Shown piece by piece: positions 51,327 through 60,284 of a stretch of DNA of 64,000 nt. Position 1 is the first letter of the stretch; every line of letters begins with the position of its first letter. The DNA comes from Kordia sp050633145. Its GTDB lineage: Bacteria > Bacteroidota > Bacteroidia > Flavobacteriales > Flavobacteriaceae. The DNA is taken from assembly GCF_050633145.1 (NCBI RefSeq), contig NZ_JBOEFY010000023.1, positions 120,965 through 184,964 on the forward strand. Direction: 5' to 3'. The translations under genes were made by a program, and so were the position numbers. Under the pieces are notes generated by a model, which was given only the letters and a program-made list of their open reading frames with translations, was not told where the DNA came from and ran no database searches.

Positions 51327-52031
51327 CTACTCCTTCAAAACAGCCAATACATATTCCTTATAACTCGCACCAATAGGAACTTCTACATCGTTGAGTTCAA
51401 TATCATGTGGCGTAAAAGCCGTTACTTTTTTGCTATTAATTATATACGATCTGTGTACACGTAAAAAAGCATGTTTAGAAAGTTCGGCTTCCAAATCGCT
51501 AATTTTTTGTTTGGAAACAATACACTTTGAAGGTGTGTGAATCTTTACATAATCTTTTAAACTCTCTATATAACAAATGTCTGAAACTGCCACTTTGTGA
51601 TATTTTGTTCCTGACTTAATTTGAATCAAGGTTTCTGTTGCTTCTTTAGGAGTAGCAACGGTAATTTGTGTCGGTTTGATATCTCTGTAAAATCGTTCCA
51701 CAGCTCTAAAAAAACGATCGAAAGTGATGGGCTTCAATAAATAATCGGCAACGTCCAAATCATAACTTTCCAAAGCATATTCTCGATACGCAGTTGTAAA
51801 AATAGTCTTTGGCGGATTGCGTAAGGATTTTAAAAAATCGATTCCTGTAATGGTTGGCATTTTAATATCTAAAAACAACAAATCAATTTCATGCGTGTTC
51901 AGTATTTCCAATGCTTTCATAGCATTATTACAGGTAGCAACTACTTCAAAAGAAGTAATTTTTGAAATATGATTCTCTAGCAATTTAATTGCCAACGGTT
52001 CGTCGTCTACAAGCAAGCATTTAACTTTCAT
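51327..52031 (-). CDS. LytTR-family response regulator
   Basis: 234 residues. Receiver 1-115 with VDDE at 8-11 and phospho-acceptor Asp55 (LLFLDIKMPT), Lys in YLLKPITF. LytTR DNA-binding domain 135-234 (IQIKSGTKYHKVAVSDICYI, SLKDYVKIHT, FLRVHRSYIINSKKVTAF). It overlaps its kinase gene by 11 bp. LytTR regulators bind paired direct repeats; the divergent TonB-dependent receptor gene is an obvious candidate target. Confidence 0.94.
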   Translation of the reverse strand: MKVKCLLVDDEPLAIKLLENHISKITSFEVVATCNNAMKALEILNTHEIDLLFLDIKMPTITGIDFLKSLRNPPKTIFTTAYREYALESYDLDVADYLLKPITFDRFFRAVERFYRDIKPTQITVATPKEATETLIQIKSGTKYHKVAVSDICYIESLKDYVKIHTPSKCIVSKQKISDLEAELSKHAFLRVHRSYIINSKKVTAFTPHDIELNDVEVPIGASYKEYVLAVLKE

Positions 52032-53085
52032 GAACTACAGTATTTAATGTGATAACGACTTCAAAAGAAGATTCTTGCTGATCTATTTTTAATGTATGTG
52101 TGTTTGGATATAACAACTCCAATTGTTTTTTAATATTCTCCAATCCGATAGCATCATCCGAATTTTCTTGTGGCTGATTGGTCGTTGAATTAAAAACCGT
52201 AAACGTTACTATTTCTTCATTCTGTTCAAGGTTGATTGTGATTTTTGGACTTCCAGAATCTTCTCCAGCACCATGTTTAAAAGCATTTTCAACAATAGAT
52301 AATAAAATTAAGGGCGCAATTTTAGTTTGAGAGGAAACACTATGCGTAAATGTTACTTCCAAACGATCGTCATACCGCAAACGTTCCAAAGCAATATAAT
52401 TTTCTAGCAATGTAATTTCTCCCGCCAAGGGCACATACTTCTGATCGCAACGATATAAAACATGATCGAGAATTTCTGATAACTTTCCAATAGATTCTGA
52501 AGTTTTTGGTGAATTGATAACCGACAACGAGTAAATATTATTCAGTGTATTGAACAAAAAATGTGGATTCAATTGTGCTTTCAGCATCTTTAATTCAATC
52601 GATATTTTCTCTTTGTTTAACGATTGTTCTATAAGACGTTCCGACGAAAGTTTAATTAATAAAAACAAAAAAGCAATAGAATAAATGCTGAAAAAATAAC
52701 CTCTAACTAACTTCTTCCAATCTGTTAAAATTTCTAGAATAGGTTCTTGTTCAAATGGACCTTCTCTAAACAATGGTTCAGCTCCATGTACCATAGAAAT
52801 ACGAGAAAACACACAAATAACATACGCACTTATGATTGCATATATTATAAATGAAACATATTTTTTAGTGAATAAAAACTTTGGAACTAACCAATATGCC
52901 AGAAAATAAGAAATGATAATTTGTGGTATCAAATACGCGGCTTTGGCAATTGAAATAATCCATAAAGAATCATGTGATTCTTGAGTAAAAATCAAAAATA
53001 AATACAAGCATGACCAAAAAACCAGGTGTTTTAGTAAACGTCGATCTTTTATATAGTCTACAATATTTTTTATAATTGCCATCAT
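52021..53085 (-). CDS. LytS/YehU-type sensor histidine kinase
   Basis: 354 residues. Four membrane segments in the N-terminal 150 residues (LVFWSCLYLFLIFTQ, YLIPQIIISYFLAYWLVPKF, FIIYAIISAYVICVFSRI, GYFFSIYSIAFLFLLIKL), then the His_kinase domain with His175 (LKAQLNPHFLFNTLNNI), and a HATPase (LLSIVENAFKHGAGEDSGSP, DDAIGLENIKKQL). It signals to the overlapping LytTR regulator. Whether the first or second Met is used does not matter for the domains. Confidence 0.94.
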   Translation of the reverse strand: MMAIIKNIVDYIKDRRLLKHLVFWSCLYLFLIFTQESHDSLWIISIAKAAYLIPQIIISYFLAYWLVPKFLFTKKYVSFIIYAIISAYVICVFSRISMVHGAEPLFREGPFEQEPILEILTDWKKLVRGYFFSIYSIAFLFLLIKLSSERLIEQSLNKEKISIELKMLKAQLNPHFLFNTLNNIYSLSVINSPKTSESIGKLSEILDHVLYRCDQKYVPLAGEITLLENYIALERLRYDDRLEVTFTHSVSSQTKIAPLILLSIVENAFKHGAGEDSGSPKITINLEQNEEIVTFTVFNSTTNQPQENSDDAIGLENIKKQLELLYPNTHTLKIDQQESSFEVVITLNTVVHES

Positions 53086-53317
53086 AACATATCAAATCTA
53101 ATAATATTCATAAAAGTACGCATTACACTTCTTAAAAAATTATAGATAGATGAAGAGTCTAAAAAAACACCCAAACACCATCAAAAAGTAGACGAAATCT
53201 GTATTTCGCTGTATGTTACTTGTTTGACGACTATACACTAGTGTTCGGCTATAAAAAAATATAGCATTGTTTAAAGCGACATATTTGTGGCATCAATCAA
53301 ACAAAAAACGAACACAG

Positions 53318-55672
53318 ATGAAAAAAATAATCATTCTATTTGTGTATTTAGCATTTACAATTGCAAATGCACAGCAAAATGCAGAATACACAGTAAAAGG
53401 AAAAGTAGTTGACAAAACAACGCAACAAGTATTGGAATATGCTACGGTAACGATTTTAGATGCAAAAACAAACAAAGTCTTAGAAGGTGGAATTACCAAT
53501 AGAAAAGGAAACTTTTCGTTAGACATTGCAGCAGGAACGTATAACATTAAAGTGGAATTTATTTCGTTTAAATCCTACGAATCAAAAAATGTAACGATTA
53601 CAAAAGACTTAAACTTAGGAACAATCAACTTAGAAGAAGATTTAGAAGCTTTGGGCGAAGTTGAAATTATAGCAGAAAAATCTACAGTCGAATTAAAACT
53701 TGATAAAAAAGTATTCAATGTTGGAAAAGATTTGCTTTCGCAAGGCGGAACTGTCAATGATATTCTGGACAATGTTCCTTCGGTAAGTGTGGATGCTGGC
53801 GGTGGAATTAGCTTGCGCGGAAGTGGAAATGTACGCATTCTCATCAATGGAAAACCTTCTGCTTTAGTTGCCAACAATGGTTTGGATCAAATTCCTGCAG
53901 AAACCATCTCAAAAGTTGAGGTCATTACCAATCCTTCGGCGCGTTATGAAGCACAAGGAACGGCAGGAATCATCAATATCATTCTTAAAAAGAACAAAAA
54001 AGGAGGATTAAATGGTTCGGTACAATTAGGTGTAGGAGATCCAAGAGAATATAGAGCAAATTTGAATCTTAGCTATAAGGCAGACAAAGTAAACTTCTTT
54101 ACCAATGTTGGGTATAGAAACTCAAATTTCTTTGGAGAAGAAACTACACGTCAAACTACAACGAATAACGGAATTACAAATGGTTTAACGCAAAATAACG
54201 ATCAAGACAGAAATGATGAGGCTAAGAATATCTTTTTTGGTGGCGATTATTATATTAATAATAAAAATACTTTAACAGCTAGTTTCTATCATACGTTCTT
54301 AAAAAACACCGATGAAACACGGTTGAATTATTCGTTTTTAGACGCAACAGGGAATATTGACAGTACAATTTCGCGAATAGAAAACTACAAAGAGCCGCAA
54401 AATTTCAATCGTTTGGAAATGAATTATGTAAAAACCTTTGAGAAAAAAGGACAGAAGCTTGAAATGGACGTGCAATATGATTTTTGGAATGATGACGAAC
54501 AAGAGCGCATTCGCCAACAAAGAACACTTCCTGCAACAACAAATTTTACCACAATTAGAAGTGATGATGTAGAAAGTAGCAAAGACTTTTTGTTTCAAGC
54601 AAACTTTGTATCTCCTTTGACAAAAACTTCACGATTAGAAACAGGTTTTAGAAGTGAAATTAGAAGAATTACCAGTGATTATATGGTGCATATCGACGAT
54701 CAGTTAGTGGCAGATTCAGACAATGAATTGGATTACAACGAACGTATTTATGGTGTATACGCGCAATATGGAAACAAGGTTGGGAAGTTCAGTTACTTAT
54801 TAGGTTTGCGTGTAGAACATTCGGACATCGGAATTGATGATGAAAAACGATTATTCAATGATGATAAAGACTATACAAACCTCTTTCCAACGGCACATTT
54901 TTCGTATGAAATTGCAGATAGAACTGATGTACAATTAAGTTACAGTAGACGTATTAACAGACCCGCATTTTGGCAATTGAATCCTTTTGGTGGATTGACC
55001 GACTTTAGAAACTTACGTGCAGGAAATCCAGATTTGAATCCGATGTACACAAACTCTTTTGAAGCCGTATTTTTAAAACGTTGGAGCAAATTTTCAATCA
55101 ATCCATCAATCTATTACCAGCATACAACCGACTTTTTCAACTTTGTAACCAATCAAACAGCGGACGGAAACTTTGTAACTTTTCCTGTCAACTTAGACAC
55201 GGAAGATCGCATCGGTTTTGAATTGTCTATGACGTATAATCCATTTAAATGGTGGCGAATTTCAAGTGAATTCAACTTTTTTCAATACGATCAAAAAGGT
55301 GATTTTAACGGACAAAACTTTGATACAAAAGATGAAGCTTGGTTTACAAGAATCAACTCCAGAATGCGCTTCAAAAAAGGATTGTCTATGCAAACCAGTT
55401 TCAATTATAGAGGACGAAATCAAAACGGACAAACCTTGCAAAAAGCACAATACTTTGCCGATTTCGGAATTAGTAAAGATATTTTTGGTGACAAAGGAGC
55501 AGTTAGTTTAAGTGTTAGAAATATATTCGATTCACGAATTAGAGATGTCGTTGTCACTGGAGAAAACTTTCGTTTAGAATCTGAAAGAAAAGCGATTGGA
55601 AGAAGAGTTTCGCTTACGTTTGTGTATAGATTTAATCGTAAAAAAGGACAACGTGATAGACTTCCTGATTAA
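53318..55672 (+). CDS. Outer-membrane beta-barrel receptor (TonB-dependent type)
   Basis: 784 residues from the ATG at 53318; the open frame upstream lacks a signal peptide, whereas MKKIIILFVYLAFTIANAQQ is one. A CarboxypepD_reg-like domain (YTVKGKVVDKTTQQVLEYAT) is followed by a plug (LKLDKKVFNVGKDLLSQGGT, VRILINGKPSAL, VEVITNPSARYEAQGTAGII) and an outer-membrane beta-barrel ending KKGQRDRLPD. It belongs to the OMP_b-brl_3 group, which take up or bind unknown substrates. It is divergent from the LytS/LytTR pair (232-bp gap), suggesting regulation by them. Confidence 0.9.
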   Translation: MKKIIILFVYLAFTIANAQQNAEYTVKGKVVDKTTQQVLEYATVTILDAKTNKVLEGGITNRKGNFSLDIAAGTYNIKVEFISFKSYESKNVTITKDLNLGTINLEEDLEALGEVEIIAEKSTVELKLDKKVFNVGKDLLSQGGTVNDILDNVPSVSVDAGGGISLRGSGNVRILINGKPSALVANNGLDQIPAETISKVEVITNPSARYEAQGTAGIINIILKKNKKGGLNGSVQLGVGDPREYRANLNLSYKADKVNFFTNVGYRNSNFFGEETTRQTTTNNGITNGLTQNNDQDRNDEAKNIFFGGDYYINNKNTLTASFYHTFLKNTDETRLNYSFLDATGNIDSTISRIENYKEPQNFNRLEMNYVKTFEKKGQKLEMDVQYDFWNDDEQERIRQQRTLPATTNFTTIRSDDVESSKDFLFQANFVSPLTKTSRLETGFRSEIRRITSDYMVHIDDQLVADSDNELDYNERIYGVYAQYGNKVGKFSYLLGLRVEHSDIGIDDEKRLFNDDKDYTNLFPTAHFSYEIADRTDVQLSYSRRINRPAFWQLNPFGGLTDFRNLRAGNPDLNPMYTNSFEAVFLKRWSKFSINPSIYYQHTTDFFNFVTNQTADGNFVTFPVNLDTEDRIGFELSMTYNPFKWWRISSEFNFFQYDQKGDFNGQNFDTKDEAWFTRINSRMRFKKGLSMQTSFNYRGRNQNGQTLQKAQYFADFGISKDIFGDKGAVSLSVRNIFDSRIRDVVVTGENFRLESERKAIGRRVSLTFVYRFNRKKGQRDRLPD

Positions 55673-55689
55673 CGATTGTTGAATTAACG

Positions 55690-55745
55690 AAAACGTCACA
55701 TCGAGTGATTTTTCACAGTTGTCACTTCGAGCGCAGTCGAAAAGT
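55690..55745. repeat. Composite of two dispersed intergenic elements
   Basis: AACGTCACATCGAGTGATTT and GTCACTTCGAGCGCAGTCGA lie side by side. Both resemble the TCGAG element family listed at 43325. No coding role. Confidence 0.5.
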
Positions 55746-55760
55746 CTTTATAAGCAATCG

Positions 55761-55801
55761 TTTTGATTGAAAATACCTTCGTTAGGTATTTTCAATCAAA
55801 A
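55761..55801. terminator. Strong hairpin between convergent genes
   Basis: TTTTGATTGAAAATACC pairs perfectly over 17 bp with GGTATTTTCAATCAAAA, loop TTCGTTA. It lies between the receptor gene and the convergent MocR gene and probably terminates one or both. Confidence 0.7.
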
Positions 55802-55861
55802 TATATTTTAATTTCAATAATGCTCGATTTGACATTTTCGTTAAATCACGAATATCAACCT

Positions 55862-57301
55862 TCAACCTTCAACAATCAACGCTTTGGCTAAACTACCCAA
55901 CACTTGGATTGCTTTTTCAATAGATTCCGTAAGCGGTTTTGAAAAGCTCAATCGAATATAATTTTTATGAGTGTCATTCATTGAAAAAATCTGCCCAGGA
56001 GCAATAATCAACTGTTGTTCCTTGGCAGCTTCAAAAAGCGCGACACTATCAAAATCTTCTGGAAAAGCAATCCATAAAATATAACCGCCAGTTGGTGGAA
56101 CAAAGTAAATATCTTCAGGAAAATATTCATAAATAAGCTTACAATACGCAAGCATATTACTGTGCAATGTATGGCGCAATTTTTTTAAATGATACGGATA
56201 GCGTCCTTTGGAGAAAAAACCAACCAATGCTTGTTGCGACAAGGTGCTAGAACCTAAAGAATGAATCCGTTTCAATCGTGTAACGGTTTCTGTAAACTTT
56301 CCAGGAATGGCATACCCAATCCGATATCCTGGCGCTAATGTTTTTGAAAAAGAAGAGCAATACATCACTAAGTCTTCGGTATCAAACTGTTTGCAGGTAC
56401 TTGGACGATGTTTCCCAAAATACAATTCGCCATACACATCATCTTCAATCAAAGGAACTTCATGTTTGGTAATCAATTGTACCAACTCTTTTTTCTGATC
56501 CGTGGTCAAACTCATTCCTGTCGGATTATTAAAATTGGTCGTCAACAAACAAGCTTTTACAGGAAACGTTTCCAACGAACGCTTTAAGAAATTTAAATCC
56601 AAACCAGCAGTTGCATGTATGGGAACAGGAATTACTTTCAGTCCTAAATCTTTGATAATTTGATGAATGCCGTAATACGTTAAACTATCAGAAATAACAA
56701 CATCTCCTTTTTGGGTTACTGCTTGCAAACACAATGTCAACGCTTCGGTACAACCCGCAGTAATTACAATATCTTTTGAGGTAAAAGCTTTTCCAAGTTT
56801 TGTTTGTTGTCCAGCAATCAATTGTCGCAACGTAACATTTCCTGTCGGATGATCGTAATTTAAAATATCAGCGCCTAAAGTTGTCAATGCAGATTTGATA
56901 CTTTTTTGTAGACTAGCAGTTGGCAACAATGACAAATCTGGTTGCGCAGATGATAAACGTATATAATGTTCACTACTCAACAAATCTACGATATGAGAAA
57001 TCATAGCATCTGTTGTCAACTCATGTATTGCTGGAATTTGCTTTTCAGCGGAATCTATAAAAGAAGGTGTATATTTTTTAGGTTGATACATCACATAATA
57101 ACCCGATTTTGGCCGCGCTTCAATCAAACCTTTAGATTCAAGTGCGTAATATGCTTGAAAAATGGTGGAAGCACTCACATTGTGTTGTTTGCTAAACATT
57201 CGCACAGATGGAAGCTTATCACCTAATTGTAACACGCCATTTAAAATCTCTTCTTCTAGGTGCGTTGCAATGTCCTCATATAAAAAATTGGCTACTTTCA
57301 T
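55862..57301 (-). CDS. MocR-type GntR/aminotransferase regulator
   Basis: 479 residues from the ATG at 57301; the frame is open upstream to 57472 but a -7 box at 57319-57326 lies only 18-25 bp before this ATG. N-terminal GntR winged helix (LYEDIATHLEEEILNGVLQL, GDKLPSVRMFSKQHNVSAST), then a PLP-dependent aminotransferase class I fold (LNYDHPTGNVTLRQLI, DDVYGELYFG, CSSFSKTLAPGYRIGY with the PLP Lys in SFSK). MocR proteins act as regulators sensing PLP or amines. It diverges from the GNAT and decarboxylase genes, its likely targets. Confidence 0.9.
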   Translation of the reverse strand: MKVANFLYEDIATHLEEEILNGVLQLGDKLPSVRMFSKQHNVSASTIFQAYYALESKGLIEARPKSGYYVMYQPKKYTPSFIDSAEKQIPAIHELTTDAMISHIVDLLSSEHYIRLSSAQPDLSLLPTASLQKSIKSALTTLGADILNYDHPTGNVTLRQLIAGQQTKLGKAFTSKDIVITAGCTEALTLCLQAVTQKGDVVISDSLTYYGIHQIIKDLGLKVIPVPIHATAGLDLNFLKRSLETFPVKACLLTTNFNNPTGMSLTTDQKKELVQLITKHEVPLIEDDVYGELYFGKHRPSTCKQFDTEDLVMYCSSFSKTLAPGYRIGYAIPGKFTETVTRLKRIHSLGSSTLSQQALVGFFSKGRYPYHLKKLRHTLHSNMLAYCKLIYEYFPEDIYFVPPTGGYILWIAFPEDFDSVALFEAAKEQQLIIAPGQIFSMNDTHKNYIRLSFSKPLTESIEKAIQVLGSLAKALIVEG

Positions 57302-57318
57302 GGAAATCTGATATGGTA

Positions 57319-57326
57319 CAAAGTTA
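57319..57326 (-). promoter_or_regulatory. Putative -7 box of MocR gene (TAACTTTG)
   Basis: Matches TAnnTTTG on the minus strand, 18 bp before the ATG. TTTACAG occurs at 57342 and 57366 between the divergent starts and could belong to a MocR site; that is weak. Confidence 0.5.
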
Positions 57327-57391
57327 AAAAACTGAATCTGTTTTACAGCCATGTAATGTTTTAAATTTACAGGAATCAAAAAACAGAACAG

Positions 57392-57841
57392 ATGCAGACA
57401 GCAATCATAACAAACGAAGCGTATTCCATCACTACGAATATCGATGAATTGGATATGGAAATGATTCATCAATACTTAAGTAAAGAATCGTATTGGGCGC
57501 AACACATTCCATTACACATGGTAGAACAATCCATTGAAAATTCGTTGAACTTCGGAATCTTTCACGAAACAAAACAAATTGGTTTTGCACGTTTAATTAC
57601 TGATAAAACCACAATGGCATATCTGTGCGATGTATTTATTATAGAAGCCTATCAGAAAAAAAACTTATCATCTTGGTTGATGGAAACCATAATGAATCAT
57701 CCCGAATTACAAGGATTACGACTTTGGTTCTTATTAACGAGTTCTGCCGATTGGTTGTATGAAAAACACGGGTTTACACAACCAATACAGCCAGAATTAT
57801 ATATGGAAAAACGAAACAAAATAGACTATAGAAATGTATAA
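57392..57841 (+). CDS. GNAT-family N-acetyltransferase
   Basis: 149 residues. GNAT fold: HETKQIGFARLITDKTTMAY, then CDVFIIEAYQKKNLSSWLME. The acetyl-CoA loop is degenerate (QKKNLSSW in place of Q/RxxGxG/A), so cofactor binding may be altered. The C-terminus (LWFLLTSSADWLYEKHGF) matches the family of small amine or protein acetyltransferases. It overlaps the decarboxylase gene by 8 bp and diverges from MocR. Confidence 0.85.
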   Translation: MQTAIITNEAYSITTNIDELDMEMIHQYLSKESYWAQHIPLHMVEQSIENSLNFGIFHETKQIGFARLITDKTTMAYLCDVFIIEAYQKKNLSSWLMETIMNHPELQGLRLWFLLTSSADWLYEKHGFTQPIQPELYMEKRNKIDYRNV

Positions 57842-59234
57842 ACAGTTAGCATCAGACAAAGAAAATATTGAAGTATTGTTAGAAAGCGTAAAACAGCTAA
57901 CAACACAACATTTTCAGCAGGTAGAAACCATACCGACTTCAGCAAAACCACAAGAAGTAAAAAATTATCATTTACCAGAAGAAGGAATAGGAGCGGAAGC
58001 AGTATTGGCACAATTTAAAACGGACTATCAACAACTCATGTGTGGATCGTCTGGGCCAAGATATTGGGGATATGTAACTGGCGGTGCAACACCAGCATCT
58101 GTCATTGGCGATTGGTTGGCAACAACTTTCGATCAAAATACACAAAGCGTTCAAGGCAGAGGCGATGTGTCTGCAATCATGGAAAAAGAAACGATCCAAT
58201 TATTGTTAGATTTCTTAAACTTACCGAAAACTTTTTTTGGAGGTTTTGTCACAGGTGCTACCATGTCAAACTTTACTTGTTTAGGAGTTGCACGACAATG
58301 GATTGGGAAAAATCAAGGATATGATATTGCTTTAGATGGATTGCAAAAACCAGTACAAATTGTTACAGGAATGCCGCATTCATCCGTCATAAAAGGAATA
58401 GCAATGTTAGGAATGGGAAGTACAAACATTCATAAAATTCCGTTGCTAGATGGCAGAGAAGCAATTGATGTTGAAAAACTAGAAGACTTTTTAAAGCAAA
58501 ATGCATCAGATGATGTTATTGTTTTATCGAGTGCAGGAACGGTAAATAGTGTTGATTTTGACGATTTAAAAGCAATAGCAACGTTAAAAGAAACCTATAA
58601 CTTCTGGTGGCATATTGATGCCGCTTTTGGCGGAATGGTCGCATGTGTAGAAGATAAAAAGCATTTCGTAGAAGGTTGGGAAAAAGCGGATAGCATTACG
58701 GTAGATTGTCACAAATGGTTTAACATTCCGTATGACAGCGCTGTGTTTTTCATCCAAGAAAAGCATCAAAAAAGACAGATAGAAACCTTTCAAAATTCCA
58801 ATGCGCCGTATTTAGGAAATCCAATAGAAGACTTTTCCTATTTAAATTTTCTCCCAGAAAACTCTAGACGATTTAGAGCCTTGCCAGTTTGGTTTTCGTT
58901 ACTGGCGTATGGAAAAAAAGGTTATCAAGAAATTGTTCAAAGAAATATAGATGTAGCTCAAAAACTAACGAACTATATTGAAACAAGCGAAAAATTTGAA
59001 TTAGTTGCGCCAACACGAGTCAATGTCGTATGCTTTAAAGTTGTAGGACTGTCTCAAGAAAAGCAAGATGAATTTTTACAAACACTAAACTCCAGAAGAA
59101 AAATATTCATAACACCGTCAGTATACCTTGAACAATCATGTTTCAGAGCTGCATTTGTCAACTGGCAAACAACGGAAAAAGATATTGTGATTGCTATAGA
59201 AGAATTAGAAGAAACGCATCATCAATACATATAA
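57834..59234 (+). CDS. PLP-dependent group II amino acid decarboxylase
   Basis: 466 residues. Family motifs: CGSSGPRYWGYVTGGATPAS, FVTGATMSNFTCLGVARQW, HSSVIKGIAMLGMG, WHIDAAFGG and the PLP Lys294 in VDCHKWFNIPYDSA. These identify the pyridoxal-dependent decarboxylase family (glutamate/aromatic/aspartate-type); substrate cannot be read from the sequence. It is soluble and cytoplasmic. It overlaps the upstream GNAT gene, which could acetylate the amine made; that is speculation. Confidence 0.9.
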   Translation: MYKQLASDKENIEVLLESVKQLTTQHFQQVETIPTSAKPQEVKNYHLPEEGIGAEAVLAQFKTDYQQLMCGSSGPRYWGYVTGGATPASVIGDWLATTFDQNTQSVQGRGDVSAIMEKETIQLLLDFLNLPKTFFGGFVTGATMSNFTCLGVARQWIGKNQGYDIALDGLQKPVQIVTGMPHSSVIKGIAMLGMGSTNIHKIPLLDGREAIDVEKLEDFLKQNASDDVIVLSSAGTVNSVDFDDLKAIATLKETYNFWWHIDAAFGGMVACVEDKKHFVEGWEKADSITVDCHKWFNIPYDSAVFFIQEKHQKRQIETFQNSNAPYLGNPIEDFSYLNFLPENSRRFRALPVWFSLLAYGKKGYQEIVQRNIDVAQKLTNYIETSEKFELVAPTRVNVVCFKVVGLSQEKQDEFLQTLNSRRKIFITPSVYLEQSCFRAAFVNWQTTEKDIVIAIEELEETHHQYI

Positions 59235-59242
59235 AATGAAAT

Positions 59243-59280
59243 AAAAAGCACTTGATGTTTTTCGTGAAGTGCTTTGATTT
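59243..59280 (+). terminator. Terminator after the decarboxylase gene
   Basis: AAAGCACTT and AAGTGCTTT form a 9-bp stem with a 13-nt loop; only a short T-rich tail follows (GATTTTAG). The tail overlaps the start of a direct repeat. Confidence 0.6.
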
Positions 59281-59307
59281 TAGCTAGGATTCTTATAGTT
59301 TTAACAA
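59276..59307 (+). repeat. Left 32-bp direct repeat of cassette-like segment
   Basis: GATTTTAG is followed by four variable bases and an exact 20-bp block, GATTCTTATAGTTTTAACAA. It matches 60845-60876 at 29 of 32 positions, 1569 bp apart. Between the copies lie two accessory genes and a folded intergenic element. Confidence 0.8.
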
Positions 59308-59409
59308 TAATCAATCTTGAGGTTCATACTTGGGTTTGGTTATAAGAGAAATAACAGGAATTCTTGTTATGCATGCGTTAGGCACAAGCTACTCACTCAA
59401 CTCAAAAAT

Positions 59410-60132
59410 ATGAATCCGAAACAAAAATTAGAATCTATTTTAAATAACGAGTATGAATCCGAAGATGGAGATTTATATAAGGTGGAGTTGCTGGACGGAA
59501 TGACCAACGAAGAAATTGCTAAATATAAAAAACAGTTACCTAACAATTTTCTTTCGGCAGAAATAGAAGAACTTTTAAAGTTTAGCAGAGGTTTTGAATT
59601 TTTCGGATTAGAAGAAGTTCGATTTGACTCATTTGGACATTTTGGTTTTGAGGAAATGTTTCCGAATTCAATCCAACTTGCTGGAGATGGGTTTGGAAAT
59701 TTTTGGATTCTTGACATTGACTCAAACGGAAATTGGAATTCAGTCTATTATGTATGTCACGACCCAGCAGTAATTGTAAAACATTCCGAAAATTTGAGTG
59801 AATTCATTGAACAAGTTCACGAAAGCGGAAAAAAAGGGAGAGAATCTACACTTGATATAATTCACGAACAAACTGTAATGGAGATTTGGAATGAAAAAGT
59901 CGGAATAATGGAAAAAAATGAAAAAGACTATGATTTTGAAAACGAACAAATCCAACTTCCAGAAATGTTTCTAATTGCTGACTTAACTAACGAACCAATA
60001 AAAACTGGATTTCCTTGGGGAAAATCTGGTCCGAATACTAAAATAATAAGACCAACAGATAAACCGATTTGGATTGTTGAGAAAAAAGTAAAACAAGGTT
60101 TTTTATCAAGATTATTCGGAGGAAAAAAATAA
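59410..60132 (+). CDS. SMI1/KNR4-family protein (SUKH immunity-like)
   Basis: 240 residues from the ATG at 59410; the frame is open upstream but has no coding sense. The SMI1/KNR4 (SUKH-1) fold is shown by LPNNFLSAEIEELLKFSRGF, EFFGLEEVRFDSFG, and LAGDGFGNFWILDIDS. The C-terminus is an extra polar tail (TGFPWGKSGPNTK, EKKVKQGFLSRLFGG). SUKH proteins are commonly immunity proteins for polymorphic toxins, but many stand alone. No toxin gene is adjacent. GTTAGGC lies at 59377-59383 in its upstream region. Confidence 0.85.
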   Translation: MNPKQKLESILNNEYESEDGDLYKVELLDGMTNEEIAKYKKQLPNNFLSAEIEELLKFSRGFEFFGLEEVRFDSFGHFGFEEMFPNSIQLAGDGFGNFWILDIDSNGNWNSVYYVCHDPAVIVKHSENLSEFIEQVHESGKKGRESTLDIIHEQTVMEIWNEKVGIMEKNEKDYDFENEQIQLPEMFLIADLTNEPIKTGFPWGKSGPNTKIIRPTDKPIWIVEKKVKQGFLSRLFGGKK

Positions 60133-60137
60133 AAGCC

Positions 60138-60275
60138 AGTGCCTAACAATGTGTATAATTCATTGCTAGTTAAAGCTCACTTACGAAAGTCCGCGAGGAC
60201 TTTCTATCTGTGATTTATTTGCTTACTTTAGTGCTTAAACACGCAACGAAATCATACACTAGACCGTTGTAGGTA
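60138..60275. repeat. Folded intergenic element with attC-like core motifs
   Basis: GCCTAAC at 60141 and GTTGTAGGT at 60266 mark the ends. ACAATGTGTATAATTCATTGC (60146-60166) pairs imperfectly with GCAACGAAATCATACAC plus CGTTGT (60243-60270); GTTAAAGCTCACT pairs with AGTGCTTAAAC; and GAAAGTCC pairs perfectly with GGACTTTC around a GCGA loop (60185-60204). This nested stem order is seen directly. I recall similar sequences between small genes in flavobacteria. It resembles an integron attC site in having a RYYYAAC end, but the other end is not a clean GTTRRRY. Confidence 0.6.
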
Positions 60276-60284
60276 ATTTAAAAA

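Noticed and set aside
53267..53317. Upstream extension of the receptor gene
   Set aside because: The extension precedes a complete signal peptide and would bury it; ATG at 53318 is preferred.
57302..57472. 57-codon N-terminal extension of the MocR protein
   Set aside because: It overlaps the promoter box at 57319 and the divergent GNAT start; the GntR domain begins at 57301.
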